From Ischnura elegans (taxonomy: Eukaryota; Arthropoda; Insecta; Odonata; Coenagrionidae), in assembly GCF_921293095.1 (NCBI RefSeq), contig NC_060253.1:77847992-77911991 (forward strand): a DNA stretch of 64,000 bases, in the 5' to 3' direction. Under the pieces are notes generated by a model. It made no database searches, had not been told where the DNA came from, and saw only the letters and a list, made by a program, of their open reading frames with translations. Within the stretch, counting starts at the first letter, position 1. Each line of letters starts with the position of its first letter. Positions 26,401 to 38,400 of the stretch are shown piece after piece. The position numbers and the translations under genes are program-made.

Positions 26401-29400
26401 CTATAGGAGGCTGCATACAAAAATTCATGGAAGAAGAAAAGCCGTAAAATAAAATCCATGGACCATAGATGAAATCTTAGAACTCATTGAAGAGAGTACA
26501 AGAATGTAAAAAACAAAGAACAGCACCACGAGAAAATAAAGAACAAAATAAGTCTCAAAATGAGGAAAGCTAGGGAAATTTCAAGAAGCAGGGTGCCAGA
26601 TGCAGTGCCATTAAGAGCAAGAATGGAGATCTCCTGATATAAAGTGAAGACAAATCGAAGAGATGGAAGGTGTGTCTGGAAGAGTTGTGCTTGAGAGGAA
26701 AGTGACATCAAAAAGAGTGATATGGGAGCTTCAATCCTGAGATACAAATTTTTGCTGCAATTAAGGACCTACAGATGAATAAAGCATCTGAAGTTGAGGA
26801 TATTCCTGCTGAGCTTATTATGAGTGCATGAGATTAGACATTATCTCATCTGTAGAAAACCATCTGAAACATGTACATAACAGGAAACGTACGAAGGGGC
26901 TTTGAGAAGAACATCATCATTCCTATTCCCAAAGAGAAGAGGGTGGAGAAATGGGAAGCTTTTAGGACCGTACTACTCATGCATCAAAGATATTAACTAG
27001 AATCATTTACAGCAGAATAGAATGGAAAGTTCCTTGATGAAGACTAATTTAGATTTAGGAAAAATAAGGGCTAAACAGAGGCCATAGGCTGCTTGCAGAG
27101 AACAGAATGTAGAAGAACAGACCTACATTCATCATGTTTTTGACTTATAAAAAGCTTTTGATATCATAACTTGGAATGTGACTGTCGCAATCCTAAAAGA
27201 AATCTTTGTCTTTTATAATGACTGCAGAATCATCTACAAAATCTATAGAAACCTAGTACCTGTGATTTACTCTTGATCCAGCTGTGAATAAGAAAGATAA
27301 GGTAAAAGAGTAACACAAGGGTGTGTCTCTTATAATTCTCAGTGTGTTCATCATGATAAATCTATGAACAAAATAAGGTAGGAAGTACCATGAGTGAAAA
27401 TACATGGTCAGAAAATTAGCAATCTGTGATTTGTCTATGTCATAGCAGAGACAGAGAGAGCCCTGAAGAAAATTCTTTTAACTATGGAAAACCTATTTAG
27501 ATTTAAGCCGTAAATCAACACAAATAAAACAGAAATATAGGTCTGCAGAAGATAAGTGGCCAAGACCAACCTGAAACAAGGAAACAATAAACTTGAGGAG
27601 ATCAAGAAATTCTGCCACTTGAGGAGTTGAGTGACTAACAGTGGTTGAAGCGAGAAGGAAGTATTCAGTTAAGTAGGCCAAGCAAAGAGGGCATTCCTAT
27701 AAAAGAGAATCTTCTTGCAGCTGAAAATAAAGATGTTGAAGTTCAGAAGCAATTTATTGGGACTTAAATTTGGAGTATGCCTCCTTGTGGTAGTGAGGCA
27801 ATGACAATGACGGTAACAGAGAAGTAAAGGTTGGGAGCTTTTGGAATATGGTCTAGTAGAATAATGATTACAATCAAATAGTTGCATTATGTGAGTAATG
27901 CAGAAGTTCTAAGAAGAGTAAGAGAGGAGAAAAGTTTTGAAAACCTTGGGTAAAAGACAGGACAATTTAATGGACCACATCATGAGGCACAATGGAAAAA
28001 TGAAAATTTTTTTTGAAGGTCAAACCTGACCTGTGGAAGGGAAGAACAGCTGAGTAAAGCCTTGAATGAAATGTGTATAGCTGGTGATGAAGGATGATAG
28101 GCAGAAGAATTATGTTGGTGTTAAAAGATTAGCAATATGATGATTGACCGGAGGGTTGTACAAACTATTGACTTATGGTGATGATGATTTCATAATATAG
28201 GAAACATGGGCAAATAGAGTAATGGATAAAGTACAGCAAAGAAAAGAAGTGGATAAATGAGAATCATTTCACTAGCAGAGATGAAATATTTAATGATCTA
28301 TCCACTCTTGGCATATTCCTCCCAGACTTAACATCATGATAGAGACACTTTCAGCTCACACTTCAGGAGAATACTTTAAGTACTTAATGGGCTCTTTTCA
28401 GAATTAGGGAATAATTTAATGCAAAGATAAATTTGTATTGATGAATCATGACTCAATCAAACCTATTCAAAGCTGACTACGCATGTGCAGTAGAAGTTCT
28501 TCATCGAATACAGTGGAAATTCTCATGTGCCGCAGAAACTCACTTATGCAGTAGACATTTTTTTGGAAGGGCCAATCCCAATTTCATTCATTTTAAAAAG
28601 GTTTGCCATTTATGTATGTCCTCCCTGGGATTAGACCCTCGTTGACCAACCTAACTGCATATCATATGGCTGGTACCATAAAATTATTAGTTCACATAAT
28701 GTGCCTTGATTTAAAGAGCTCATTCTAATTTAAAATTTCAGATGAAAGGGAGGGGATCCTTTCCTTTAGAAAGTCACCTTTAAATGCCTCTGCTTATTAT
28801 TTATTTATATAGGCATATAATATGAATCATTGCATAATTTTTATCTTTTCTTTATTTATCCTCGTGCTACATATGTTGCTATGTTGCTCTGTTTCCCCCT
28901 TGTATTGTCCATTGCCTGCAAGCCTTTCACTAACTGGCTAATCAACACGTGATAATCTTGGAAAGTCAATCCCCTCTCTTAAACTCCCGTTTGTGACTCT
29001 TATTGTACTCCCACTCCTATTTTAGTAAGAATGCCCATGAATATTTCCCAGTTCACTCTCTCAAATGTTTTTCAAAATCCAGAAAGCTCGCGTATACATT
29101 AGGTCATATTCTAAGTTCTTCTCTGCTGGGGTCTTCAAAACCGTTGTTAAGTCACAGGTTGACATTCTGACATAAACTGAAGCATGACTTATCGATGCGA
29201 TTAATCAGATATGCACTTTGTATACTTCTCCAGAGTGATGGTCCTGACATCAACTGAAACCACTTATATCACGTTCTTTATATTTACATCTGAGGAGCTG
29301 AGCAAGTACATAGCAGGACATGCTAGGATAATGCTAGGATATATTCTCAAAATTAGAGCAGGATATATTTCCTGGACATGTAGTTGCACAATTTTGTGTA

Positions 29401-32400
29401 TTTAATTGGTGAAATTTTGATGGTTAATATTTTAATGCATCTACCTCCATAAATCATGAACATACACCTTTAGAGGTTTTATTTTAGGGAGATTCTAGGG
29501 AGATCTGTTATAGATTTTATTATTATTTTGCCAATCTATACTCTGAGAAATACAAACTGTTTTTCCTCACATCTTCCAATAGTTCCTTCTCCTTGCCTAC
29601 CATCTCGAACTCTTCCTTGACTTTCATGTCCATTCATCTCACTTTTATCACCAATTCTTCTCCAAAACCTACATCTTGAAAGCTAGAGTGGTAGCCACAG
29701 GGTTGATTTCTCACCCTGTGTGCCCAGGCTCATTCTGGTGCTGGCAGAGATCATTTTCTGCTGAGAGTGATTGCCCGATCCCTGATTGAGTGCTGTGTGG
29801 AAGGCATTTCAGTTGCAACAATTACTTCTTAGGGTAGGACTTATAGCCATGGTCCCCTTGGCACCTTTTGTCAAGAGACAGCTAAAGCTGTCATCAGTTA
29901 TCTCTACAGCTGTCCTTCATACCCTTCTCCAATGGAATTTTTCACCTACTACAAATATCAATAGGTATCAATACTTCCATATTGTTGTATAATGTAATAC
30001 TTCCATGTAAGGCTCTATGAATATGATTATTTTTCCTTCATCATCTGAATGCTTGAAAGACGCCCGCTAAAATGCTCTCTGATTTTTAATCTAGTTCTTC
30101 TCCATGGTCCCCTTTACTCATTGATCCATATGAGCAAAAATTAAAACACATAATTAGGCACTTTCAATTTGATTGGTAAAACCATTGTCTTTAGGGACAA
30201 TGGGTTTACCAATGGACTTAAATAAGTAAAAGTTTTGAATATTAAATAAATGAAGTCTTTCAAGCTTTATATTCAATATCTTATCTGCAAGTAATTTCTT
30301 TGCTGTTATTCTATTGATCCAACTTTCAAAACTATTCCATGGCAGCTTGTCTTGAAACTTCTCCTCACCTTCAGGGTTATCATAACATATCTTCAAGTCC
30401 TACTTCTTTTTTACAGTGAGAATAGACGATTGTTGGCGTTATATCATATTACTTCATTGAAAATTTACAAATTGTTACCTGTGAACTAGTTTACCCCTAT
30501 CTCTGACTGCTACTCTGAAGAGCAGGCTGTGCATTCATTAACAAAATTTTTCCTTACTTAGGCACATGTCTGAGGTTCGTCAGTTTTTCTCGGTTTTCAC
30601 TTATTTTTTGTTTTTAATTCACTTACAAGGGACACCTCTGACCTCAAACATTCGAAACCGTCTGAAACTGTGTTTGGAACAACAAGCAGTCATTAAAAAA
30701 ACGGTGGTGTGCATCATTTTCATGCAAAAATCTGCACTTGTCACTGCAGTGCAGCTACACTATGCCAGTAGATGGTGGCATAGTGTAGCTGCACTAAGCA
30801 GTGCTCCAGTTGCATGAGTGGTATACCTTCAGTAGGTATTTGTCTTCTGGAGTGTTCGCAAGCAAGCAACATTAATCCTACAAATGTGGTCCAAATATTA
30901 ACTACACATACCTTCTGCAGGTATACCTCTCGCGCAACTGGAACACTGGTTAGTATAGCTACACTATGACACCATCTAGTGGTGCTGGCAGACAAGTGCG
31001 GAGTTTTGCATGAAAATGACACACAGCACTGTTTTGTTTAGACTTGCTGTTCTGAGTGCGGTTTCATTCGGTTCTGAGCACTTAAGGTTAGAGGTGTCTC
31101 TTTTAAGTGTTTCAGCCAAAAATTGGATGGTATAGGTAAGGGCATATCTCATAAAGTTTAATGGCCTAACAACACTAAATATCAATTTGGTATTTGATCT
31201 ACCAATATGACCCACCTCATCACACGGGTTCTTGCATTGGTTGCTGTTGTGTAGCACGAATGTGTCACCAAAATCATGGAGCGTTTAGAAGAATATCTGA
31301 ATTCTTTCGGAAATTTATGGACATTAAAAAATTGGTCACATTCTTTTTGAGTAAAGGCATTGGATCTTCTCCATGTTTCTATATGTATTGAAATGACATT
31401 TTTTCTTTGACTTTCATCTCCACCCATTTCACTTTTATCGCCCATTCTTCTCCAAAACCTACATCTTTAAAGTCAGTGTGGTAGCCATGGCCAGGAAAGG
31501 TTTCCCTGGAAATGGAAACCTTTTTTATCTCCGATAGTCTGTTGCGATGCACTTAAGATGTTTTGCCACTGTCACTTTTACTGCATGACAACTGGAGTTA
31601 TGTGTCAAAGTAATATTTATAATTTACATAGACTATGTTATTTAAATATTTCATTGACTTCTGTAGTAGATTATCGTTTCTCATGATCTTTATTTATTTC
31701 ATCACTATTTAATATGGATAATACCTTGAGGCCACTACTAGTTCTTTTAGAATGTTTTATTACATTTACCAATATTTACCACAACTCTGGTTTGCTTATT
31801 TTCCCATATACCTCAACCATGTGTCAATTACGACATTCTGTTGGTCCTCTACCCCATATGACATATGTACTGGCTTCAATTTCTTATCTTCACTTGAGGC
31901 TTGATGTTCAGAAGTTTTACAACTTAGTTTGTGGTGTCTCTTCTGCTTTTCATGAAAATTTAGTTTCCCTCACTTCTTTTGCAGTCCTTGGCTACACACC
32001 GTAAATATATTGTTTGTGCGCCAGTATACATTTGCTCAAAAGGAAAAGTTTCTTAATTATTTCAAATTTATCATCCTTTTTCGATTTTGGCTTTATTTAA
32101 TGATTATTCCTTGTGCTTTTACTACGTATATAAATAATCAATGTCCTGGGCATTTGTATTCCATGCTATTTGACTATATACTCAATTTCTTTTCTTGGGC
32201 CACTAGTTATATTTTACTAAATTCTTAATATCACAAGATAGTGAATGTGAAATTTTTGTCCTTTGTGTATTTTTATTTTGTCTTAATCTCTAATTGGTTT
32301 TACATTTGTTTTACAGTGCATGAGTTCCTATGTAGCTTTTGAAATTCAAGAAGGAGCATATGATATATCATGTCCAGATGCACAATGTCCTGCTCAGGGT

Positions 32401-35400
32401 GCCCTTTCCATGGTTGAGATCGAACACTTGGTTGGGCCAGATCTCACGGAAAAGCATCACCGATTTAGGCTCAACAAGGGTAAGAAAACATTTTATTGCT
32501 AGTACATATTTATGTTGTGCATCTCAATTTAATTTTTTTTTCTATTTTCTATTCAATCAACGCATATTGTATTTCTTCATGCTTTGTTTGATTTTTCCAG
32601 ATTTATGATTTACCAATTTCAAATCTTGCTAAGATAAGTTAGCAAGATTTGAAATTGGTTTTTGCTGTGCCATTGGAATATTTTGTAGATTGGTCAATGG
32701 AAATCTTGACAGTTTCATGTTCCTTGAGTTTAACTGGCCAAAGTTTCGCACATGTTTGTACTAGCAATAGCCTTTTATAGACCTTTCACACATGTTTGAA
32801 CTAGCAATAGCAGACCAATGGTAGGGTATGGGAGAAAATCCTCTACCCAAAGTCAAGGACAAAATATTATTTCCTTGGTATAATAATTTTAATACTTTTA
32901 AACTGAGCTTCATACAATAGGAAGGTGTCATATTTCTACCTGGTAGGGATGGTAAATGAGGAGCAATTTACTCCAGGGAAGTTCAACCCCCTTCCTCACC
33001 TGTGTCAAAATTTATGTCTGAATTTGCCTCTGTGTACATGGTAATAATACCATTGTCAAAAATCGATTTTCCCTCTGAATTTCTAAATTTCAGTTTTTGA
33101 CTTATAGGGAATTCATTATCAGCACCGAATATGCTCTACAGTTCAGTGGCATAACTATGGGAGGGTGGGATGAAGGTATAGATTCCCCCCCCCCCCCAAA
33201 TCCTCAGAGAAAAAAATATTTAAAACTATTGACTAGTTTTGACATGTAATAACTGCATCTGCTTAAATTTCAATTTTTAGTTCCAAATTTGTGTAAAATT
33301 TATCTCCTGGGATGTAATTTTTCAAAAATTTTATCAGATTTTGCCTGGGGTGGGAGGGGTCGCCATCCCATCCCCCCAGGGCATATTCCTAGTTATGCCA
33401 CTGCTACAGTTTTTGCCAACATACATTTTTAAGCAATAGAAAATGGAGATAAATACTTATGTAGTTGGACAGTATCCTATTTTTTGGGTCACTTTATCAC
33501 AGTTCAATGCCAAAATTTCATGTCATGAAAAATCAAGGCTGTCTTCCTAGTTCCTTGTTCAGAAATGGTTACTTTTTTGCTTAAGTTTTAATTGCTCTAT
33601 ATACAATTGTTTTGTTCTAATAACCCATGTTAATTGCACTCATCAATTCCAATTTCATGAGAAAAAATATGATTAGTAACTGCTCTACTTAGTCAAATAA
33701 AGTTGTTTTTTTAAATGGATCACTATTGGGTAAAAGCATAAGTATGACTTTACATCAAACAGAAATTGCTGAAAGTTTAAAGGCATAAAAAATAAATGAA
33801 AATTAAAGAACTGAAATTCTGTCAATTGGAAGTAACAAATGTGTACCACTTGAACAATCTGAACATGTTGTGAGGCATTTCTATGGAGTGCCTTCCTCCA
33901 GAATGCCTAGTGCTAATATTTTCAATTTGGAATTTAAATCCTCATTTTCATTATCACATGAGTGGAAGCTCTTGTTTTTATATTTTTAGCATATTTAATC
34001 CATCATCTTAATACAGTAGATTCCGGTTAATTGGGACATATTGGGACTTGTGCACTTTGCCCCAATTAAGCGGCTGCCCCAATTAGGCGAACTATCCTGT
34101 ATATAGGCATAAACAAACGTTGAAATGATAGAAAAAAGACTAAAGAATGTTTCTAATGCAACATACGTTTATTAAACTATTATTTGATTAATAAATCAGC
34201 GAGTTTAGGTAATTTATTATAATTTTTAAGATTTATAACAATTTAGTTAAAAATATTTTTCACAGCCTCGGGCGACGCTGAATGAATGTCTTTTACTTAG
34301 TCCTATTAAAGAAAAGTCCTATCCTCTTGCGGATAGTATAACAACAAGAGCTATCATAATAGGGCAAGAATAAGAACATTTGTGAAAAATGAGAGTAAAT
34401 CAAAGGAGGAAAATATAAAAAATAGTATTCTGAAAACAAAAAATTTTAATTTCGTTTCGAGTATAGAGTCTATGTCACCGACTCATGGCCCAATAAAGCG
34501 GCATCCTGTCCAAATTAAGCGGAGAATACCCTGGGATATTCCTCTATTGGGTTCTGTTCTTCAAGATCTGCCCCAATTAAGCGGCTGCCCCAAGAAACCG
34601 GAGGGCCCATTAAACGGAATCTACTGTAACATAAATCAATATTATTACTCTTGGCATTTTAATGTGTATTTTTCCTTTTCTTGTTTTTCTAACCATTATT
34701 TTTTATTTTCAGAGGTTGACTTAGATGTCAATCGTACTTGGTGTCCTGTTGCTGGCTGTGAGACAGTATGCACCATTCACCCCCCTCCGAACGATTCCTC
34801 TCCAGTGACCACGCCCTGCCAACCGTGGGAAATGGGAAAGAGTCCCAATGGTTTCTGCATGTGTCCCCCGCAGAGAGTTGTTTGCCCCACATGCAGCTTT
34901 GACTTTTGTTCGGCTTGTAAAAAACCGTCCCATGTTGGGATGTCGTGTGATGTTGCTGCCCAGTTGTGGCGGGGTCGCTGGGGTACTTCCAATCAAGTGG
35001 CCCAGCTGCTTCTCCCTCCTGGAGTGCCACTTGATTCAGATCTGATCAAGTGCTGTCCCATGTGCAGTGTTCCCATTGAAAAGGATGAAGGATGTGCACA
35101 AATGATGTGCAAGCGATGCAAGCACGTGTTTTGCTGGTACTGCCTTGCCTCTCTCGATGTAAGTAGCTCTACCTCATTGACCATTATAATTAGATTTTCT
35201 TTTTCTTCTTATCTTGACCTCATTTAATTAATGATTAAGTAATTCCTGTAGTATAGGTCATATATAATGCAAAAAAGTTTTTAGCCAACACTTCGGTTTA
35301 TTTTAAAACCTTCATCAGGGCTGTGAGTGAAAACATGAGAGTATAATAAAATACAATGATATACAATATTGATACATAAATAAAGGTTACAATAAGGCCC

Positions 35401-38400
35401 TTGCCCAAAGGTTAAGGCCCTGATGGAGGTTTTAAAATAAACCGAAACTTTGGCTAACAACTTTTTTGCATTATGTATGACCTTTACTTCAGGAATTATT
35501 TAATCATTGACCATTATGTGTAAAATTTAGTTTTAATTAAGATTAATTCGTTTTAAAAGGTTGTTATAGGCCAGGGAAATAAGGGAATTGAAGGAAACTA
35601 GGGAGGAGATTTTTAATATGAGTGGCCTATCAGGTAAAAGCCAGGGAATTTTGTGCATTGCGTCTGGAAAAATTTATGTCATGATGAGTGATTCAAAATA
35701 ATCACCACACTATCTTCATAATTTTATATTCTCCAACTATTAATGAATATGTATAATGCCTGACTTTGTTAAACATACACCACACTATCGGCTGTCATAG
35801 GAGTTGCATCTTTAACATGGAAAGATTAGGTAAATTTGCCTTAGGAGATAAATCAATTCTCTGTAAAATCATTTTCAGTTAGTGTTTTTTGAAAATTAAG
35901 ATTCTAACATCATCGAATTACATAGTATTGCTTTGGCTATATTGCCAAATATTTTTGTTTCACTACCTATAAAAAGTTCTTGAAGAAAAACCTTGCTATT
36001 TTTCTCTCGTGGAATACTGTAGAACTTCTTCAGTACGTTTCTGAAGGGACCACAAAAAATGAACATGCTACCCTGGAAAACGTGCTAACTAGGAAAGTAA
36101 ATATTAGAAATTTGTGTAACTGATAACTTCAGGCTTTACTTTGTGAAACCTCTCCATATTGAAAATGAAGAAATAAAACTTTGTAAGATTCACTATTATT
36201 TAATTATGGGCACGACCCGGGTTTCGTAACCTGACGATGTTACCAAGTTACGTAACCCAGTCTGTGCCCATAATTTAATAATATTGAACCTTGCAAAGTT
36301 TTATTTCTTTATTTCACTTTTGAAATCAAGAAAATTAGCACTAAATGGCCAAACAAATACCATGAAATGAAAATCACAATGTAGTCATAAATTTCCCGGA
36401 GATAATTACATAAAAATGCCTTCATTCTCCCGTAATTTGTCGTATATCTGAGGACAAGTTAAGCTAAGTCATTTCTAATTTCTCACAGATTACTCAATGG
36501 AAAATGACGATAACTGTGAGTATATCGATTGGTTGTTTTTAAAAATCATAAAATTGGGCTACATTTTCTTTACCATAAATCCCGACAACAGCCGTACATT
36601 TGTTCTCGGAATGAACCCATATCGATGAATATATCAATTGATATATCGATATTGATATGACGATTAATAAAACATTTATAGATTATAATAAGCAGAGTTT
36701 TATATTGTACAGTTTAAATTCTCTTAAAACATTTTTCCTATGGAGTGTGCATTCTATTTCTTGTATCGAAATCAAGTATTTTGCATTAAGTTTTGTGTGG
36801 AGATTTGCTCCTGCAACACTTGTCTAGTGATGACGCGCATACTCCTCGCATTGAGAAATACATTTAGATGCATCACAGTCGTAGAAAGAGAGATGTGGGA
36901 GAGAAGGAGGTCAATGGCTGATAATAATAAAATAACTAATGAATTCAAAGGTTTACACACTCAGAAAATACAAGGAAACGACTTGTGGGTTGCTTCATGG
37001 CAAATTATTGAGCTTACTACCCAGGAAAGTGCGACTATTGATAGCATACTAACCACATAGTTTAACCTGCATTTTGCTGGAATGGTACCAAGACCGAGAG
37101 AAATCGCCATGCTAAGGAGGAACGTACAAAACATTACTAGTACTGTATTTGACTGCAATGTAAGATACTACAAATAACCATTAGGAAGTCCTACCATATG
37201 TGTTTCCTGAGGACATATGTGATTCATAAGTGAAGTTTGCAGTGATTGGCTGGGCCGAGCAAAAGTGTCACATAATAATTAGAAGAAGAGAAAAAAATTG
37301 AGGGATTTATGATTTTTGTCAAAGAAAAGTCAGGGAATAGTTAAGAAATTTGAGTTTGGGAATTTTGTAAGAACACTAAAATATGAATTCAATTTTTATA
37401 AATTATCTTAACAAAAATGGGCTTCTATGAAATTGGCTCCACAGAAGAGTATGGGGAATCATAGTTGGTCCCATCTGGAGTGCACATTAAAGCTTTTGAC
37501 TTATTGGAGCGGAAAGAAGTCTATGGAAGCTTTTCCATGATTTTATGATGGCAGGGCAAACTTGGTTACCTTTGCATGGATATTGCTTCTATTCAAATGT
37601 TGTGCTTGCTTCAATTCAAATGTTTATATGTCAGCATGACCCTATGTAAATGATGGTAGCCAAAAAACAGGTTGTCCTTAATGGCTACCTAAAGTTACTC
37701 CGTTTTATGTAATTTATGTAATTAAATATATAAGCAGGTCACTAGCAAGGCAGTGAGGGCTATCGCTTCATTGTAGTGAAGCTGCCTGTTGTATGTTGGC
37801 TTAGAGAAGATGTGCCTTTCATTTGAATCTCTGGAACACTTCTGCAAAGGATTTGGTGTAGATTTCTTTTACTTTGATTTTCATTGATAGTAATTGTAGG
37901 TCGCTCTTCAGCAAGGGCTTCATTGCTGACTGGTTCACAGCCTCCAAAAGAGACTTTGTCCCTTGACTAGTAGACTTGGATGTTAAGGCCATTAATAATC
38001 TCTAAAAGCTGTCCTTTTTATGAGCAAAGTTTTCATTTCAAGCTTGCCAAGTTTCACTCCAAACTTGATGGCAACCCTTTCTTCCGAGTTGCAAAGTGCC
38101 TCGTATGGAAGACCAAAATGAGTGTCACCAAAAATCTGGTCCTTAATTTTGAGGTACAATTTTTGAGGTGGGTACAATGGAGTGACTACACTTAGGAAGC
38201 TGATTTCCTTCTCTCTTCGGGTCTCAACCAATCAAAGTGGAATGTGACATTTAATCACTCCACAGTAAAATCTATGGCAAAACTTTTCAAATAGGTCCTG
38301 TTTTGAAATAATTTGAATCTTTTTTATTGGATTTTTGTGCCCATTTCTGGGTAATGAAGATAAGTGAATAAAAAGTAAATGCGATGGTCAAGAGGTAGAA

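Larger units (their letters stand above)
29621..31492 (+). repeat. Dispersed direct repeat pair, about 84 bp
   Basis: 29621-29702 and 31409-31492 share GACTTTCAT, TCACTTTTATC, ATTCTTCTCCAAAACCTACA and GTGGTAGCCA in the same order and orientation, roughly 85% identical. The foldback element at 30620-31109 lies between them. The pair may be two fragments of one unrecognised intronic element. Confidence 0.7.

Noticed and set aside
34382..34712. Upstream part of the 281-codon + frame containing RNF144 exon 3
   Set aside because: This portion runs through the pogo-like MITE and intron. The acceptor at 34712 and codon phase with exon 2 set the true exon start at 34713.
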